Part shown: in pieces, positions 28,335 through 41,300 of the stretch
How positions within the stretch are numbered: position 1 is the stretch's first letter
How the letters are laid out: each line of letters begins with the position of its first letter
NCBI GenBank assembly: GCA_013396655.1
Contig: WBMV01003161.1
Coordinates: 2,292,059 to 2,356,058, forward strand
Length of the DNA stretch: 64,000 nt
DNA from: Campylorhamphus procurvoides
Taxonomy: Eukaryota; Chordata; Aves; Passeriformes; Dendrocolaptidae
Direction of reading: 5' to 3'
Translations under genes and position numbers: made by a program
Notes under the pieces: generated by a model
Seen by the model: only the letters and a program-made list of their open reading frames with translations
Databases searched by the model: none
Told to the model about the DNA's origin: nothing

Positions 28335-31300
28335 TATTGCCAGTTGCAGCCAAATCTGAGCAAGAACAGTCTCTGAGGGTCTTCCAGTTGCTCTGCCTTG
28401 GTGGTGAATCAGGACCATTCACTTGAGAAGCAGGTGGAACATCTTCCTGTGGGTCCCCATTGCTGTGCCCCCAAACCACTTCTTCCCCATGGCACAGCCT
28501 GGGCCAGCCTCCAGGCTTTTTCCAGTTCTGCTGCCTGTGGTCTGAGGCACCACACGGCAGACAACAACCGTCAGCACAACAAAGGAGACCAAGAAATTAG
28601 GACAAAACACAGCGCAATGCACAAAAAACCAGATTCCTCATCTAGTCTGTTTTGATGCCCTCTTAGACAAACAAGCAATCACAGAACCACAGCCCCAAAC
28701 TGTGGCCAGACCTTGCAGCAGCACCCCAAGATGAATTCAAACATGACCAACCCTTCCAACCTGTGGCTAAATCACAGGGTGGGGGACTCTGGGGTGCATC
28801 ACAGGGCATTTCAGGGAGCTCAGGTGCACCGCAGTGCTCTGCAGTGAACACAGGTCCCTGCCTGGGATCCCGTTTCTCCTCATGAGCTGGGTGAGAGCCC
28901 CAGGGTGTTTAAACACCCTCCTGACCTGAACTACACTGCCAGGCTGCTCCCATGAGCTGCAACCCCTGACACGATCCATGAAAATTCTGATGCATAAAGA
29001 TGAGATGGTTAAATTAAGGGATATTAATAACTCAGCAGCTCTCAGAACCCTCTGCTTGGAGCTCTCAGGACATTTTGCAGAAGACTCAATATTTTTTTTT
29101 CATAATAGAGGTTAGACAGAGGTGGGCAGAGTGCTACACATCCGTGTGAGCTGCAAATCAAGCAAGTGGGAGAGAGAGAAGAGGCAAAAGAAGCTGCAGT
29201 GGGCTCCAGCCTGTTGCCCAGCCATGCTACCAGGAGAAAAGACAGCTAACAGGCTGCTCAATCACATCCAAAATGACGGAGGCAGCCTGCCAGCTCACAG
29301 GCTTACCACTACTCTCAGCATATTTATATTAGGGGTTTTTCCCCCCCTTAAAAGTCCAGCTCTTAGCATACAGAAACAATAACAACCACATATTTTTCCC
29401 CAGTCACGGAGAAATGCAAACCACTAGTTTTCCAAGCTGCAGAGAAGAACAGGCTTGATAACAGTGGTAATAACCCTGAAGCTGGTGGGCAAACAATGCT
29501 GAAAACAATCTCATGGCTTTGAAAGGCAGAAGAAGGTAGACAGGGGGCAGATCCAGGAGCTGTGGACACCCGAGAGGGGTTTGGTGTCCCTCATGGCAGG
29601 ACAGCCACAACCCCAAGGACTCCAGAGACCAAAGGGGCCCCTGGCTGATGGGATGGGGCAGGGAAGGTAGCAGGGGAGCAGGCACAGCAGGATCATGCCA
29701 AACTCTCCCTCTGGGCTCCCCATCCAAGAGCCAATGGGGGTCTGTATGACAAAGCCCTGTCCTACCCTGAGTGTTATCTTCCCAGATTTTCCTTATACCA
29801 TTGGGTGGCTTTTCTGCCTAACAAGACACAAAGCTGGGGGTTCTTTCTGCTTTGCTCGTAACTGAATGAAGAAAATTCTCTCCAAGCATGGGGTTCTAGC
29901 AAGATTTAGGCTCTCCCCCTGGATCCAAACCCAACTCTCCATTGAGAAAGTCTGTCTCTGTTCAGCATGTGGATCCTCACCATTTTCTCAAGTTTGCATA
30001 ACCCTGGACTTTTCACAGGCAGTATTTATCTTCCTGCATCTCTCCTTCTCCCATCCCATTCCAGGTTCCCAGCTCATCTGGATGCAGCCCATCTATCCAG
30101 ACAGGCAAAGCTAAGTAGGTTCCCAGCGACCTGCCCCGGGGCTGCACATGCTATTTTAAGGGCCTTCACCAGTTTGTATTTGCAGCATGACAAGCAGAAA
30201 ACACGGGAAGCAGTAAACACCCTGCAATCCCAGCATCTCTCAGGCCATATGTCCTAAAGGAGAAAAACTCCAGTAGGCAAAAAACTCAGAAGCAGGATCA
30301 GCTATGCTAAAAATTGTCATTACTTCAAAAGTTAGGGCTTAGACAGAGTCCCCCGAGTCTGGCAATATCGCCCTGCTTGTGAAAGCAAACACTGCCAGCC
30401 TGATCTGTGCCTGTGCTGGATAAGCCCAAGCCAGGCTGCCAACAGCAAGTGCGCAAGGCTGGGTCATTCTGTTAAGCTGAGTCTGGCTGGTACAAAACAC
30501 ACAACGGGAGGAGATTAAAATAAGAAGCGAAATATAATCTTGTTAGCTGCAGATAGTTTTGCTTTACAAATCTTTATCACAGGCTCAAGCTGGCACCCTT
30601 ATAAACACAACGCAGTGATGCGAGACATGTAAGTGCTCCCACAGTAGGCGAAATAATCACTGAATGAAAATAAGTCAGATAAGTTACAAGATAAGAGAGC
30701 TAAAACTGAAAGGATGACATTGCATCTGGTGTGAATAATTATTTTGGCATTTTTCTGTCCAGCGCTAATCCTCAATGGCTTGAAAAGATTCAATCTGCAT
30801 TTAGCACCGCCAAGGAATCATGACTAGAAAACAAAGAGTAACTGGATTAAAATCCTTCTATGGTCACAGGTCACGTCTGTGTCACATCAGCTTAAAATGT
30901 TCCTTCAAGGGACAAGGCAAAAAGGAAATTTGACTTGAAAAGATTGCACTGAAAAACATAACCCCCAGGTTGCAGTTCTAGGTTGGTTTATAGTTTGGCA
31001 TTCTGGCATGAACAAGGAAGGGCGTAGAAAGATTATTACTTTAAAACTTTCTATCCTCAGGAAGGCAAAACCACCAGAATAAACATCTGAACAGCAACGC
31101 ACTCCTTCACAGCCCCAGCCTGCGTGCAGTCTGCTCAAAAAATGTGCAGAGAACAGAGGTCTCAAGAAGCATCATTTACCAGAGCAAAACAATTAACACC
31201 GAGAGAGAAGGATTTTTTATTTCCTATTAGAACCAGCTGAGCCATCCTGGTTATTTTTAAAACGCAAAGTCCATTACAGTGGCATCACTGTTTCTCCCTG

Positions 31301-31499
31301 ATGTCCTGCAGTTGCAGAAATGCAATTTAACAATTAACCTTTTACATCCATAAACACAGAGAACAGCAAAGGCTGGAGAAACAGCGCAGCCCCTCTCAGC
31401 TCACCACCACCAGCACACTGAGCAAAGTTAGCACGCAGCTGCGTGCATCCATGGAATGCTGCTTATTCCCCCTCCCTTCTACTTTCCACCCCTCCTAAA

Positions 31500-32300
31500 A
31501 ATCCACAACTTTGAGTCGCTGGCAAAAGGCAGCGTTTCTTACCTGTTCCCACTGACAAGGACAGCGCAAGAGGAGAGAATCTGCCGGGTTTCCGAGCTGT
31601 CCTAGCTGTGCCCGCTGGCTGTGGGCTGGTGGGATGCTCCCAGGACCAGCTGGAGCACCGCAGTGCCATAAAGCATCCCGAGCTCCGTGGCACAGCCCAG
31701 CGCCAGCACTGCCGCCAGACGGGCTTTTGTCGGAGCCCTTCAGAGGAGGCACGAACCGACCAAGGCACGTCCCCGAGGGAAACCTGCCGTGGAAAAACGT
31801 GCCATTCCTGCCCCGAGTCTTAGAGCTTTCGCTTCAATTGCCTCGCTCTGAAATCCAGCTCCGGAGGGTGCCCCCTTTCTCTGCTCCCAATCCAAATGAA
31901 TCCAGCAGCTCCCCCCTTCTAGCCTGCCTTTCACTAAATGACCCTTGGAGGTGGCAAGAGGATGTCCAATTTGCTCGCCGAGCGCAAGGCATTAACGAGG
32001 AGCGATGCAGCCCGTGGAGAATAATTGTCGGCGCGGGAGCGGCGCGGGGCTCTGCTGTTGCATTGCTCTCCTCTCCTGCATGTTAATGAGCAATGATGTC
32101 AGCAAGCCAAAGTCACCGCATCCCATCCGGACCGTGGCCACCCGCCCGTTTACTTACGTGGAAATCAGCCCGCTCTTCGAAATCAATAAATCCTGTAGGA
32201 TGCTTAGGCAAAGGCAGAGGGGGGGGAAAAAAACCCCTCCTCGCTGGCTTGCGTGTGCGTGTTTCAGAGAGCTGGCTCCGCACCAGCAGCCCAAATTGAA
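31500..32300 (-). promoter_or_regulatory. PRICKLE2: CpG-island-like region, candidate alternative PRICKLE2 promoter
   Basis: CpG density rises sharply against the flanks: I count about 39 CpG between 31590 and 32190. The densest part is near 32025-32050 (TCGGCGCGGGAGCGGCGCGG). CCAAT words occur on the plus strand near 31890 and 31966. Two good minus-strand splice donors sit inside: CAG|GTAAGA at 31546 and CAC|GTAAGT at 32158. Avian CpG islands usually mark promoters, and the nearest downstream minus-strand acceptor I can support is that of the first PRICKLE2 coding exon at 21731. I infer an alternative first-exon region. A plus-strand transcript is also possible. Confidence 0.5.
31547..31900 (-). 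other. PRICKLE2: Candidate PRICKLE2 5' untranslated exon
   Basis: A strong donor (GGGAACAG|GTAAGA, exon side ending at 31547) closes a GC-rich segment within the CpG-rich region. Joined to the acceptor at 21731, the PRICKLE2 frame runs back through about 20 open codons without an ATG and then meets a TAG. The exon would therefore be untranslated and translation would begin at the ATG at 21676-21678. The upper limit given is a guess; no start-site motif fixes it. Confidence 0.35.
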
Positions 32301-35300
32301 CGGTGTGAAGATACTAATTATCTTTCCCCAACTATCATTTCATTTGATGCTGACCGAACCTTGACTTGCTGTCAAACTTCAGGCACCATTCCTTAGGTAT
32401 GCGGCTATTAACGCAATGATCCGCTGGCTCTGAGCAATGTATCATTTTTCTCCTGGCTTTCTATGCCCTCTTAATTATTTTCTGTAGTCATTTGCTGTGA
32501 TTCCCTACTGGTTTTTAGACACAGCATGTTTGTGTACCAGCAGGGCTAAATATTCTGGGAAATACAACTTATTAGCATTTTGGTCACTGCATATTTTAAT
32601 ACATTTTCTTTCATATGGCCACGACAGATGAACGATTCACACCTTTGATGTGTGTCTCAGGTGAGTACTGTGAGCCACAGGAATACACCACCTCAACGAG
32701 AATGCTGAAGCCTCTTTCCCCTGTGTTTTCCTGCCTTTGGAAAAGAAAATGCAGAGAAGGAGCTACACTGCCAAATCTCTCCTGTTGCTCTTAAAGTCCG
32801 TTGCTTGGGAATTTCGTGTCATAAATGAATCTCTAACTCAAGTCAACTGGAGGAGTGTACTTTAGTGATACTAAAAAAACCTTCTTTCTCTGGACTCAAA
32901 AAAACCCCACTGAAAGCAAATAAAACTTGTCTAATGCACAGTGCCTCTTGCCGAGGAACCCACCTAGTCCAGGAGCTAGACTCCCAAGCTGCAGATTGAG
33001 ATGCAGATTCAGCTCTGGGTGAGAGCCCAAGACAAGAGGTTGTGAACTGCCAACCTTGGGATAACAAAGGGCATGAACATGGGGGATGCCAGCCAGGTGA
33101 ATGGACAGTAAGAGACACAGGAGCCAAGAACAGCCCATCTTTTGGGTAACTCCAGATTTCAGAGCCCTTGGTTTTGGCAATATTAGCTATGTTTACAGAA
33201 CACAGAAGGATTCAGAGACTGTGAGTCTTTCTGCAGCCTCAAATGCCTTAAATTATTATTATTAGGGCTCATAAATTAGGTTTCATTACAAGGAATTGCA
33301 CTTAAAATCCCAAGGGTGAGATCTTTAGGCCAAGCGGGACAAACCAAGAATTGCAGAGATCTGAACTGGCTCAGACAACTTCCTACAAAAGAAAATATTC
33401 AGGGGCATTGATTAAACATTTCAGCTTTTACAGTTCCTTTTACTATTGTTAGGTTGTTGGGTTTTTTTTTTTCATTTAAATTAAATCTGCAGCTCCAAGT
33501 CCAAGAGCTGAGCACTGACCCTGTTACTACATCCAGCCAGGTCAGAGCTTCCTTTCACAGAGGAAGGGCTTCTGCTGGAGATGGCTGCAGCACCAAGGAT
33601 GGCCCCCTCCAACTACACAGAGCAACAGAACTTGTAGGAAAAATCCCCCCATATCCTTCAGCTTCCTAAACTGGCCCATTTTGCCCCTTCCAGCTTGCAT
33701 TGGCACTGTGGTCAGGCTGTCAGTTTGCCTCTCTATGATTAACATGCCATGGCCCCAGGATGATTTATTTTTCCTCTTAAACTCTGAACATGTTAATTAC
33801 AATACAAAGGAAATGAGACAAAACTGTCCTGGGCGAAAGCAAATAAAGAAGCCTGCTTATAAAATGATAATGTGGAGCAGAAAAGCTGTAGAGCAGAAAT
33901 TACCCGTGTTCCCTGGAAATGTATTGCTCAAAGGGCACAGCAGTGACTAAGGGCTACAACCAGCACATGGAATACAAACTGCTCCACACAGCAGGAACAC
34001 AAGTAAAATGTCTGACTTTATCTGCATTAACTTGCATGGAGCAAAGGCCCTTAAGCTATAGACACTTTGAAGGAAAGTGCCTCAAATTAGTGCTCCAAGT
34101 GCTGTTGGAGCAGGACCATCACCCATTTGGGGGAAAGGCTGGCAGGGCACAACCCCGAGTGTCCAACCCCACTTCTTGTACAACGTGCTCTGTGTGACAA
34201 TCCACAGCAGCTTTGATCACCCCACACCAGGCTGACATGATCCCACCCCAGGGTGTGTTGCCGTGTCATCCCCACAACCAAGCATCTTAAAGTTGAGTTC
34301 TGCTTGGTTTTCTTGGCCAACTGATTGTCCCCAGAAAGAGACCACATCAGTTACTGCAAACTTTTAAGTACAATCTGATCCACAAAGATAACATGGGAGT
34401 GAGAATCATGAGCTGAAGTAAAAGATAACAAAGACCAACACTTATAACAACTCAGCTGCACATCTAGTTGAGAGCAGAAGAGCTTTGTGCCTCCAAACGG
34501 CATGTATGATCACCACTGCTCCTCGCAGACTTCTTGTTCCAATACTTGCAAATCTAAATATCCACAAAATCCAACAAAGAGGCTCTTCTGAGACAAGAAA
34601 TCAGATTAGAAGCTGCCACGTTTGGACACACAACTGTCTTAGGGAAATGGAAATGAGCCCTTCCTGCTTTGAAAGCTGCCGGTTCGTTGGCAATTGCTCC
34701 ATATTACCGTTACCTACTGTGAGGCTTGTGAAAAGGTCATGTGTTGGAATAGCTCCAGAAGGCACACGAGATTTCTTGACGGATTCTGCACATTATGCAG
34801 GTGAAACGGGTGTTTCATTAAGCAGCAAGGAGAACACTGAGCTGGTGGGGCACATTATCAAAGGTCACGTGAAGGACTTGCACCATTAAGAGGATGGATG
34901 CTGACAACTGCCAGCTACAAAGCAAACGACCAGAAGTAAAAAGCTACTGAAATAAAGATCAGGAGCAGAGAGCCCCTGCTTCAGTGCAGAGGTGTGAGAT
35001 GGACAGCTCTGTTTGTAAATGTAGCATTGTCTTTCTTCCCTTTGTTGCTAGTTTAAATGACAAAGAGCCAAACCTAGCCAACTTTAAACTTTCTGCCATT
35101 TGCACAAACTCATCCCTATGGCTAATTTAACAAATTATTGCAAGAGCCCACATTTCATAAATGCTATATTTCATCACGTTGGTGTATTGATTGTCTGTCA
35201 ATCAACAGAGCTCCATGTGACAGTGTTGACTCTCCTGATGACAATGGGCTGCACAGCACGGCCACACACAGCGACAGCAGACTGGTGCCCTCAAGGTCAT

Positions 35301-38300
35301 CGGGCTACTAACCTGATGAATGTCAGATCAAGTTGCCTTTCTGAATTATTTAGTAAGCATCCTCTGCTGCAGTGTGCCAGCACTGCTACCTGCAGCCTCT
35401 GCTGCCCCGAGATGCTGCCCATGGGGATGAAGACTGTCCCCTGCACCACACACAGCACCAGCCTGTCTGGGATCAGAGGGATAGCAGGTCCCCCTGCCCC
35501 CACCAAGCCTGTCCTGGCTCACAGCAACATGCACAATAAGATTACTTTCCCATTGCTCTTTCTGACCACAGAAATGCAGAACTGGATACTCACAGTGGTT
35601 TTTTTCCCCTCCGTTCCCACGCTCACCCCTGTAATTTGCAGAGCAATCTCCGCTGGCCAAGCCAGTGCTCCTGCCCCAGTGCCAGGACATGATGAGCCCA
35701 TTGTGGTCCCTGGGCACAAGGCAGTGATAAGCAGCAGAACGAGGGGCTGGAGAGGGCATAGCTTTGTAAACACCAGATGGAAATGGCAAGGGGACTGGAA
35801 AAAGCTGTTAGTAAGCAGGGAAGGGAGGTGACCCTACATAGCAGAGTACAGCCTCACTCCTCCCAAGCAAATGCCTGGCTCTTCAGGAGACACACAGGAT
35901 ATGCCCAAGGTACAGGGACAGCTCTTTGGAGAACTTGAGTCATAAAATACAGGTCAGGACTCTAAATGAGGTTGAGCTCCCTTTTGCCTTTATTCTTTTT
36001 TAGCAAGGCAGCAGACCCTCCCCACACCTCTCAATGCCAGAAGCAGGGATGTCTTATCTTAAAGAGCAATGGGATGGAGGGAGGGGCAGAGAGAACAACA
36101 TCAGATGCAGATCATTAATGCCAAACTTGGCCTCCTCCACTTTTCCTCAGGGCTGCCATTTGTACCTTCATGTGGCTGCTGCCTAAGACTGACCGAAACA
36201 GTCCCGCTCCTCCTGCTGTCACTGCTGCTGCTTTCCACTCATTTTTGGCAGAGCCATGGGTAAAGATCTGTGCTGTCGGTTTGCAAGGAGGAATTTAGAT
36301 TTTAAAACACCATCGAGCCCAGCAGCAGCTGACGCAGAAGGGGAAGTACAGCCCATATGCACTGTGGCTGATTTTAGAGGCAATTTTCTGTATTTCCTAC
36401 CAATTCACCCAGCAAGACAGGTCTGGCCCTGGCTAGCACCCTCCAGTGCACAGCCAGAGCTGGACAACCAGGCTGTGGCCATGAACTCAGCCCATTCTGC
36501 CCATGTCCTCTGGCAGCCCTGAGCCAGACAAATACAAGGATGATGCCTCAGAGGACCCAGCACACTGTGCTGATGCTCCTGAGCATCACTGCCCTGCACC
36601 TCATCCCCTCCATGTCAAGGTACCCCAAAAAGATCCTCATCCTCTGACTGTCTCTCCCCAAAGGCTGTAAGCCCTGGTGCAACCCACAGAGCACATCGAC
36701 CATGGCATTTCATCAATCACTGCATCTCTTTCTCTCTTTTTTTTTTAATCACCTTAATGCAAGAAGCTTTAGAGAGCTTAACACAGTAAGGCTTTCATAG
36801 CCTCCAGCTTTAACTTGGCACTACTATGTTTTTTTACTTTTATATGTTGAAATCAAATTAGTAACCAAATGCAAACAACAACCAGGATGCTTCTTTGGTT
36901 TTCTTCCCTTTGCTAGCCTGATAGGATTCTCAACTGAAGACTTTTTAATAGTGTCCTTTAATGGTATCTACAAAAGCCTCATTAAAGCACTATTGTAATT
37001 TAAGCTGAATAAACTCAACACAGTTATTTTTGTAATCACATAGTTTTCTTGGGGCCTTTCCACAAACAATAAAGCATTCACTGAAAATATGTTAAAAAAG
37101 AAACACATAAATCTTCAGCTTATCTGGTGGTATGCTTTCCAAAGATCTAAACCTTTGATCAGCAACAAATTAATTTCCCAATTACACAAAAGATGTATTT
37201 TCAGGATAACCAACTAACCCTGCAAGTCTGCAGTGACATGTGCCTTGGCAGCAGCTCAGGACTCCCTCGCTGCCGCCCTTCTCACTGCCTGACACTGTCA
37301 GGGTCGCTGTCACATCAGATGATTTTTATTTTATTTTTTGGCTTCAAACCTGTCTAACAGAGTGTTTCGGGTCAGTGGTTATGTCCTGAGGATTTCTTGT
37401 GTTCAGTCACTGAGCTCCCCTCTGCAATAGCCATGCACTGCCTGGTCCCACCACCAAAGCTGTGCATCCTACACGACTGGGGGACTCAACCACCACCGTG
37501 CTCAGAGGCGAGTCTTGAGCCAGCCCACAGTCCTGGATGAGTACCACAAGTCTGGTTGTTACCTCCTTAAACCAGACTGTGCACATCTTTGCTGGTTGCC
37601 AGCAGGATTTTGCTGCTTCCCTTGCCCTGGCTGGCACCATGGGAGACTCTGCACCCTGTCAGGTGACACAGGCAGGTCCTGGGGCTGCACAAACCTCCAG
37701 CCAAACTCCCCTGAAACCACCAAAGGTTTTAGATGGCCATGTTTCTACTCTCACCCAGGAGACACAGCTGCCTGCTCTTTGCCAGCTAAGAAAAAAGACC
37801 CATTTGCTGCTTGCACCCAAACTGCACAGGGAGGTGGTAAATCCAGCACATTTGTGGATCGAGACAATTCTGTCGTAACACGTCAGGGAGGAAATGATGC
37901 ACATTGGCTCAGGAACAAAAAGGGGGTTTTGTGATGTCTTCAAGTCTTAATTTGCCCAGGGTATCTGCAGACACAGGGAGATCAGACATGGTCAGGAATG
38001 CACCTGGCTCCTCACTTCCCAACTGCTCAGTGGGAAGAAAAGATGCCCGAACGGGCTTTTATTTCATGAAGTAGACCTGGATGACACAAAACCAGCTAGT
38101 GCCAGCAGGTACACTGGCATGTACTGTTTCAGTCCACCCCAAACTCCACCCATTACAAGACTTCTACAGTCAAGTTAACCTTAAAAAAATACACCAAAAC
38201 ATAAAAACCCCAATAAAATTTTGAAAAATGACATCTCAATTTAAGCTTGGGTGGTTTCCCACCTCCAGTTCTCTTAAGACCATGGTGCACTGCCCTTCCT

Positions 38301-41300
38301 GGAATGCACAGAGAGGGTCATCCTGTCATAGGCAATGGCAAGGTTCCCAGCCTGGCTGTCCCACCAGTTGAAGCTGGATGGAGCTCCAGTGTCCCCAAGA
38401 CAGCCTGGCACTGCACACACATGACAAGAGATGTTTTCTATTCTTCCCTTTGTTTTAATTAGTAATAACAACTTGTTTTCATGGCTTGACATTTGTTCAT
38501 ACTTAGGAATAAATTGCTTCCTTGAATGATACGCTGAGATTACAATAGGCTTTCTGTGTTTGTGTTGGTTTTAGTAGCTCATAACAAACCATGAAATTCA
38601 TTACTCTTGCCACAAGCACCCACGAGATGTGCCAACCAGGGTGTGATTTATACTCAGCTCAACTCATGGAAATTAAAAGGTTTTAATGTTGCCTGCAAGA
38701 AGTCCAGGGTTTGAAATTTTATACAGCTGAATTACAGAAAAAAAAGAATCCCAGATGCAAACTACCGCATTGTTTTATCTGCCTAAGGACTGAACATTAA
38801 AGTCAGGGTAAAAATAATTCACTAAATATTAAGTGTATAATTTGAACAGCCTTTTTAGTGATAAGCCTTCTAGGCTGCAAGTTACTTCATTCTCATCTGT
38901 TTTTAACTGCTTGGAAGCTATTAAAAGGAAGATATTTAACAGCAAAACTTCCCTGCTACAATATAACACGTCAAAGCATTCTCACTGAAAGGAATCACTA
39001 GCGAACAGCCTGTGCCTCACCATCCTTAATGGGAATGGGCTGTCAGTCATACTCCAGTCCCATCTCTCCATGCCACGTCAAGCCTTGTACATCAAACCCA
39101 ATATACAAATCGCCAGCTCCATCAAGATCATTAGAGCCCCTCAGCCCGTCAGGGAAAGGTCAGTGCGTCGCTGGCTGATGGCTGCCTGCTCCAAACACAG
39201 CATCAATCACAGCCCTCATCAAAGGCGGCCAAGGCGGCGGGAACGTGCAGCTGGAAACCTGCATCCCTTTCTCCTGTAACCTGTCAATCCTCTAAACCTG
39301 CTTCTCTTGTTGTAAAACACGGCCAGGCTTTTATCTTATCGTCATCTATAGGGAAATGCAACCATATCGTCTGCTCTGGGAACAGGGAGGATCAGGACCT
39401 GCAGGGACGGATTAAGATCATATCAGGAGAGGGCTGGCCAGAAGCATGGCCCCTGACTCCAGCACAGGCTCCCTCCTCCACAGGGCACTCCCAGACTGTG
39501 CTCACTTGCTTGGATGAGTCCAGTACAGGCAGTATCACAGGCACATCCCTCCTCACTGAGCCAGCCCCAGACCCACACCCCTGGTAACAGTTCTAGGGAA
39601 GGGTCAAAGCCATCCTGTAAGGAGATGCTGCTTGCCTCCATAATAGCCACACCAAGGCGTGGCTTGCAGGTGTTCCCAGCCTGGGAACATTAGGGGTGCC
39701 CCACACTTTCAGAGATGCTAAAGTCAGCGTCCCAGGCTGCTGCTGCCTTCCACCAGCCAGAGCCTCAGCCTTGGGGCTCCCAGCTTGTACAAGCCCATGA
39801 GGGCATTCTGCCCACAGCTCAAGCACCAGGAGGGGTGGACAAACCCAATTATTGGTGATTAACAGAGGTACATCGGCATTATTGGACGCTATGGCTCCCG
39901 CCAGCCACTGCTCATTAAACACGCTGCAAACAGAGACCATTTCTTCCTCCTTCTTCCCTGCCATGCTGTGCTGCATGCAGCATTATCTTCAAAGGGCGAA
40001 GCAAACATGTTTGCTAAACATAAGCAGACTAAATACATCAGCCTTTTAGAAGCAATTATTGCTGCTAGAGACTTAGTGCGTCTCATTGTTTCGTGGCTCA
40101 GGAAGAATTCTGCTGGCTGCTTTGGAGTGGGCTGTTCTCCAAAGCAAGCGCCCTGTGACGAGGCATAACCCCTTCCCAGGGAAATAAAAACCAGGTGGGT
40201 ATCCAAAGGAGCAATGCTTTCTTTTTGCTGAGCATTTAACTCACAGTGTGTCCTTGGAACAAAAGAACAGCAGCTACGGGGTCAGCTTGGTTGCTGCCAG
40301 TGGGCACACTGAAGGCAGGCTCCTGCAGCACAGGGGTGAGGGAAACAGTACATGGATTAAAGCTGGGAACCTTCACGGCATGCACAGACTTTGACCACTA
40401 GTCAGACTGGTTACACTGGTGCAGAGAAAAGAACCAAAATACAGAGGGGAAAAAAGGCAATGAAGCAAGTGCCGGGTGTCGTCCTCTTCCCTCCTTCCCA
40501 AACAAGATGGGATGGCCCAGACTGGAGTGGCTTACTTGACCAAGATCTTTAGAAATGCAGAGTTGTAGAGTCAGGGCAACATCTCCCCTTTCCATGGCCT
40601 TAATTCAGGGCAAGCGGCTCAATCCCCAAAATTCCTTCTCTGTAAAAGCTGTGATCATTCCCTTGTGTCAGTGCAGAGGGGGAGCACCATCGGGTTCCCT
40701 GTGGTACTGAGCACTTCAAACGTATCTCAAAAAGATGAGCAACCATGGATGGCCAAAGCGACAGATGGGGGAAGGAGAGGGGAAGCTCACGATACCAGCG
40801 AGACTATTGTAATTAGTGTAATAAGCAGCAATCGCAGCTCAACAGCTGCCTTCCCCTCCCTGAGCGTCTGCTGCACACACCAGCATAAACCATGGCCAAA
40901 GATTTTGACACTTGCTGTGTTCTGAACATCTCTGCTGTGAAAGAAGCTTTGACTTTGGTAGTTTTCAGTCCCCATAAGGCACAGAGCAGAGCACTTACCT
41001 GCTTTCCCAGCCTCCCCACCTCCACCTGAGCAAGCAGCACTCTGTGCTTTCAAAAGGGATATGAAACTGGGTTTAGTTTTGACGTCAACTATGATTTTGC
41101 ATGTGACGTTGAAAAAAAACCTTATCTCCCTTATGTTGAGACAAATCTGCCATACTCAACCTTCTTAAGTGCCTGAAACCTCAAAGATGAGCTGTTCTAC
41201 AGAAAATGGCATAATATGACAAAAATCATTTACAGTGGGCATATACAACCATCCCCTCATGGGTATGTGTCTAATGTTCTTCTCTGAGGCATCTCTAAGC

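Noticed and set aside
35100..35831. A 243-codon plus-strand open reading frame
   Set aside because: No recognisable domain, start context or splice structure; it has an irregular cysteine-rich and serine-rich composition typical of chance frames.
40787..41053. Perfect donor motif CAG|GTAAGT at 40998-40999 (minus) closing an open frame
   Set aside because: A nine-base match is expected by chance at appreciable odds in 64 kb. There is no CpG enrichment, and the PRICKLE2-phase frame upstream has no ATG before a stop.
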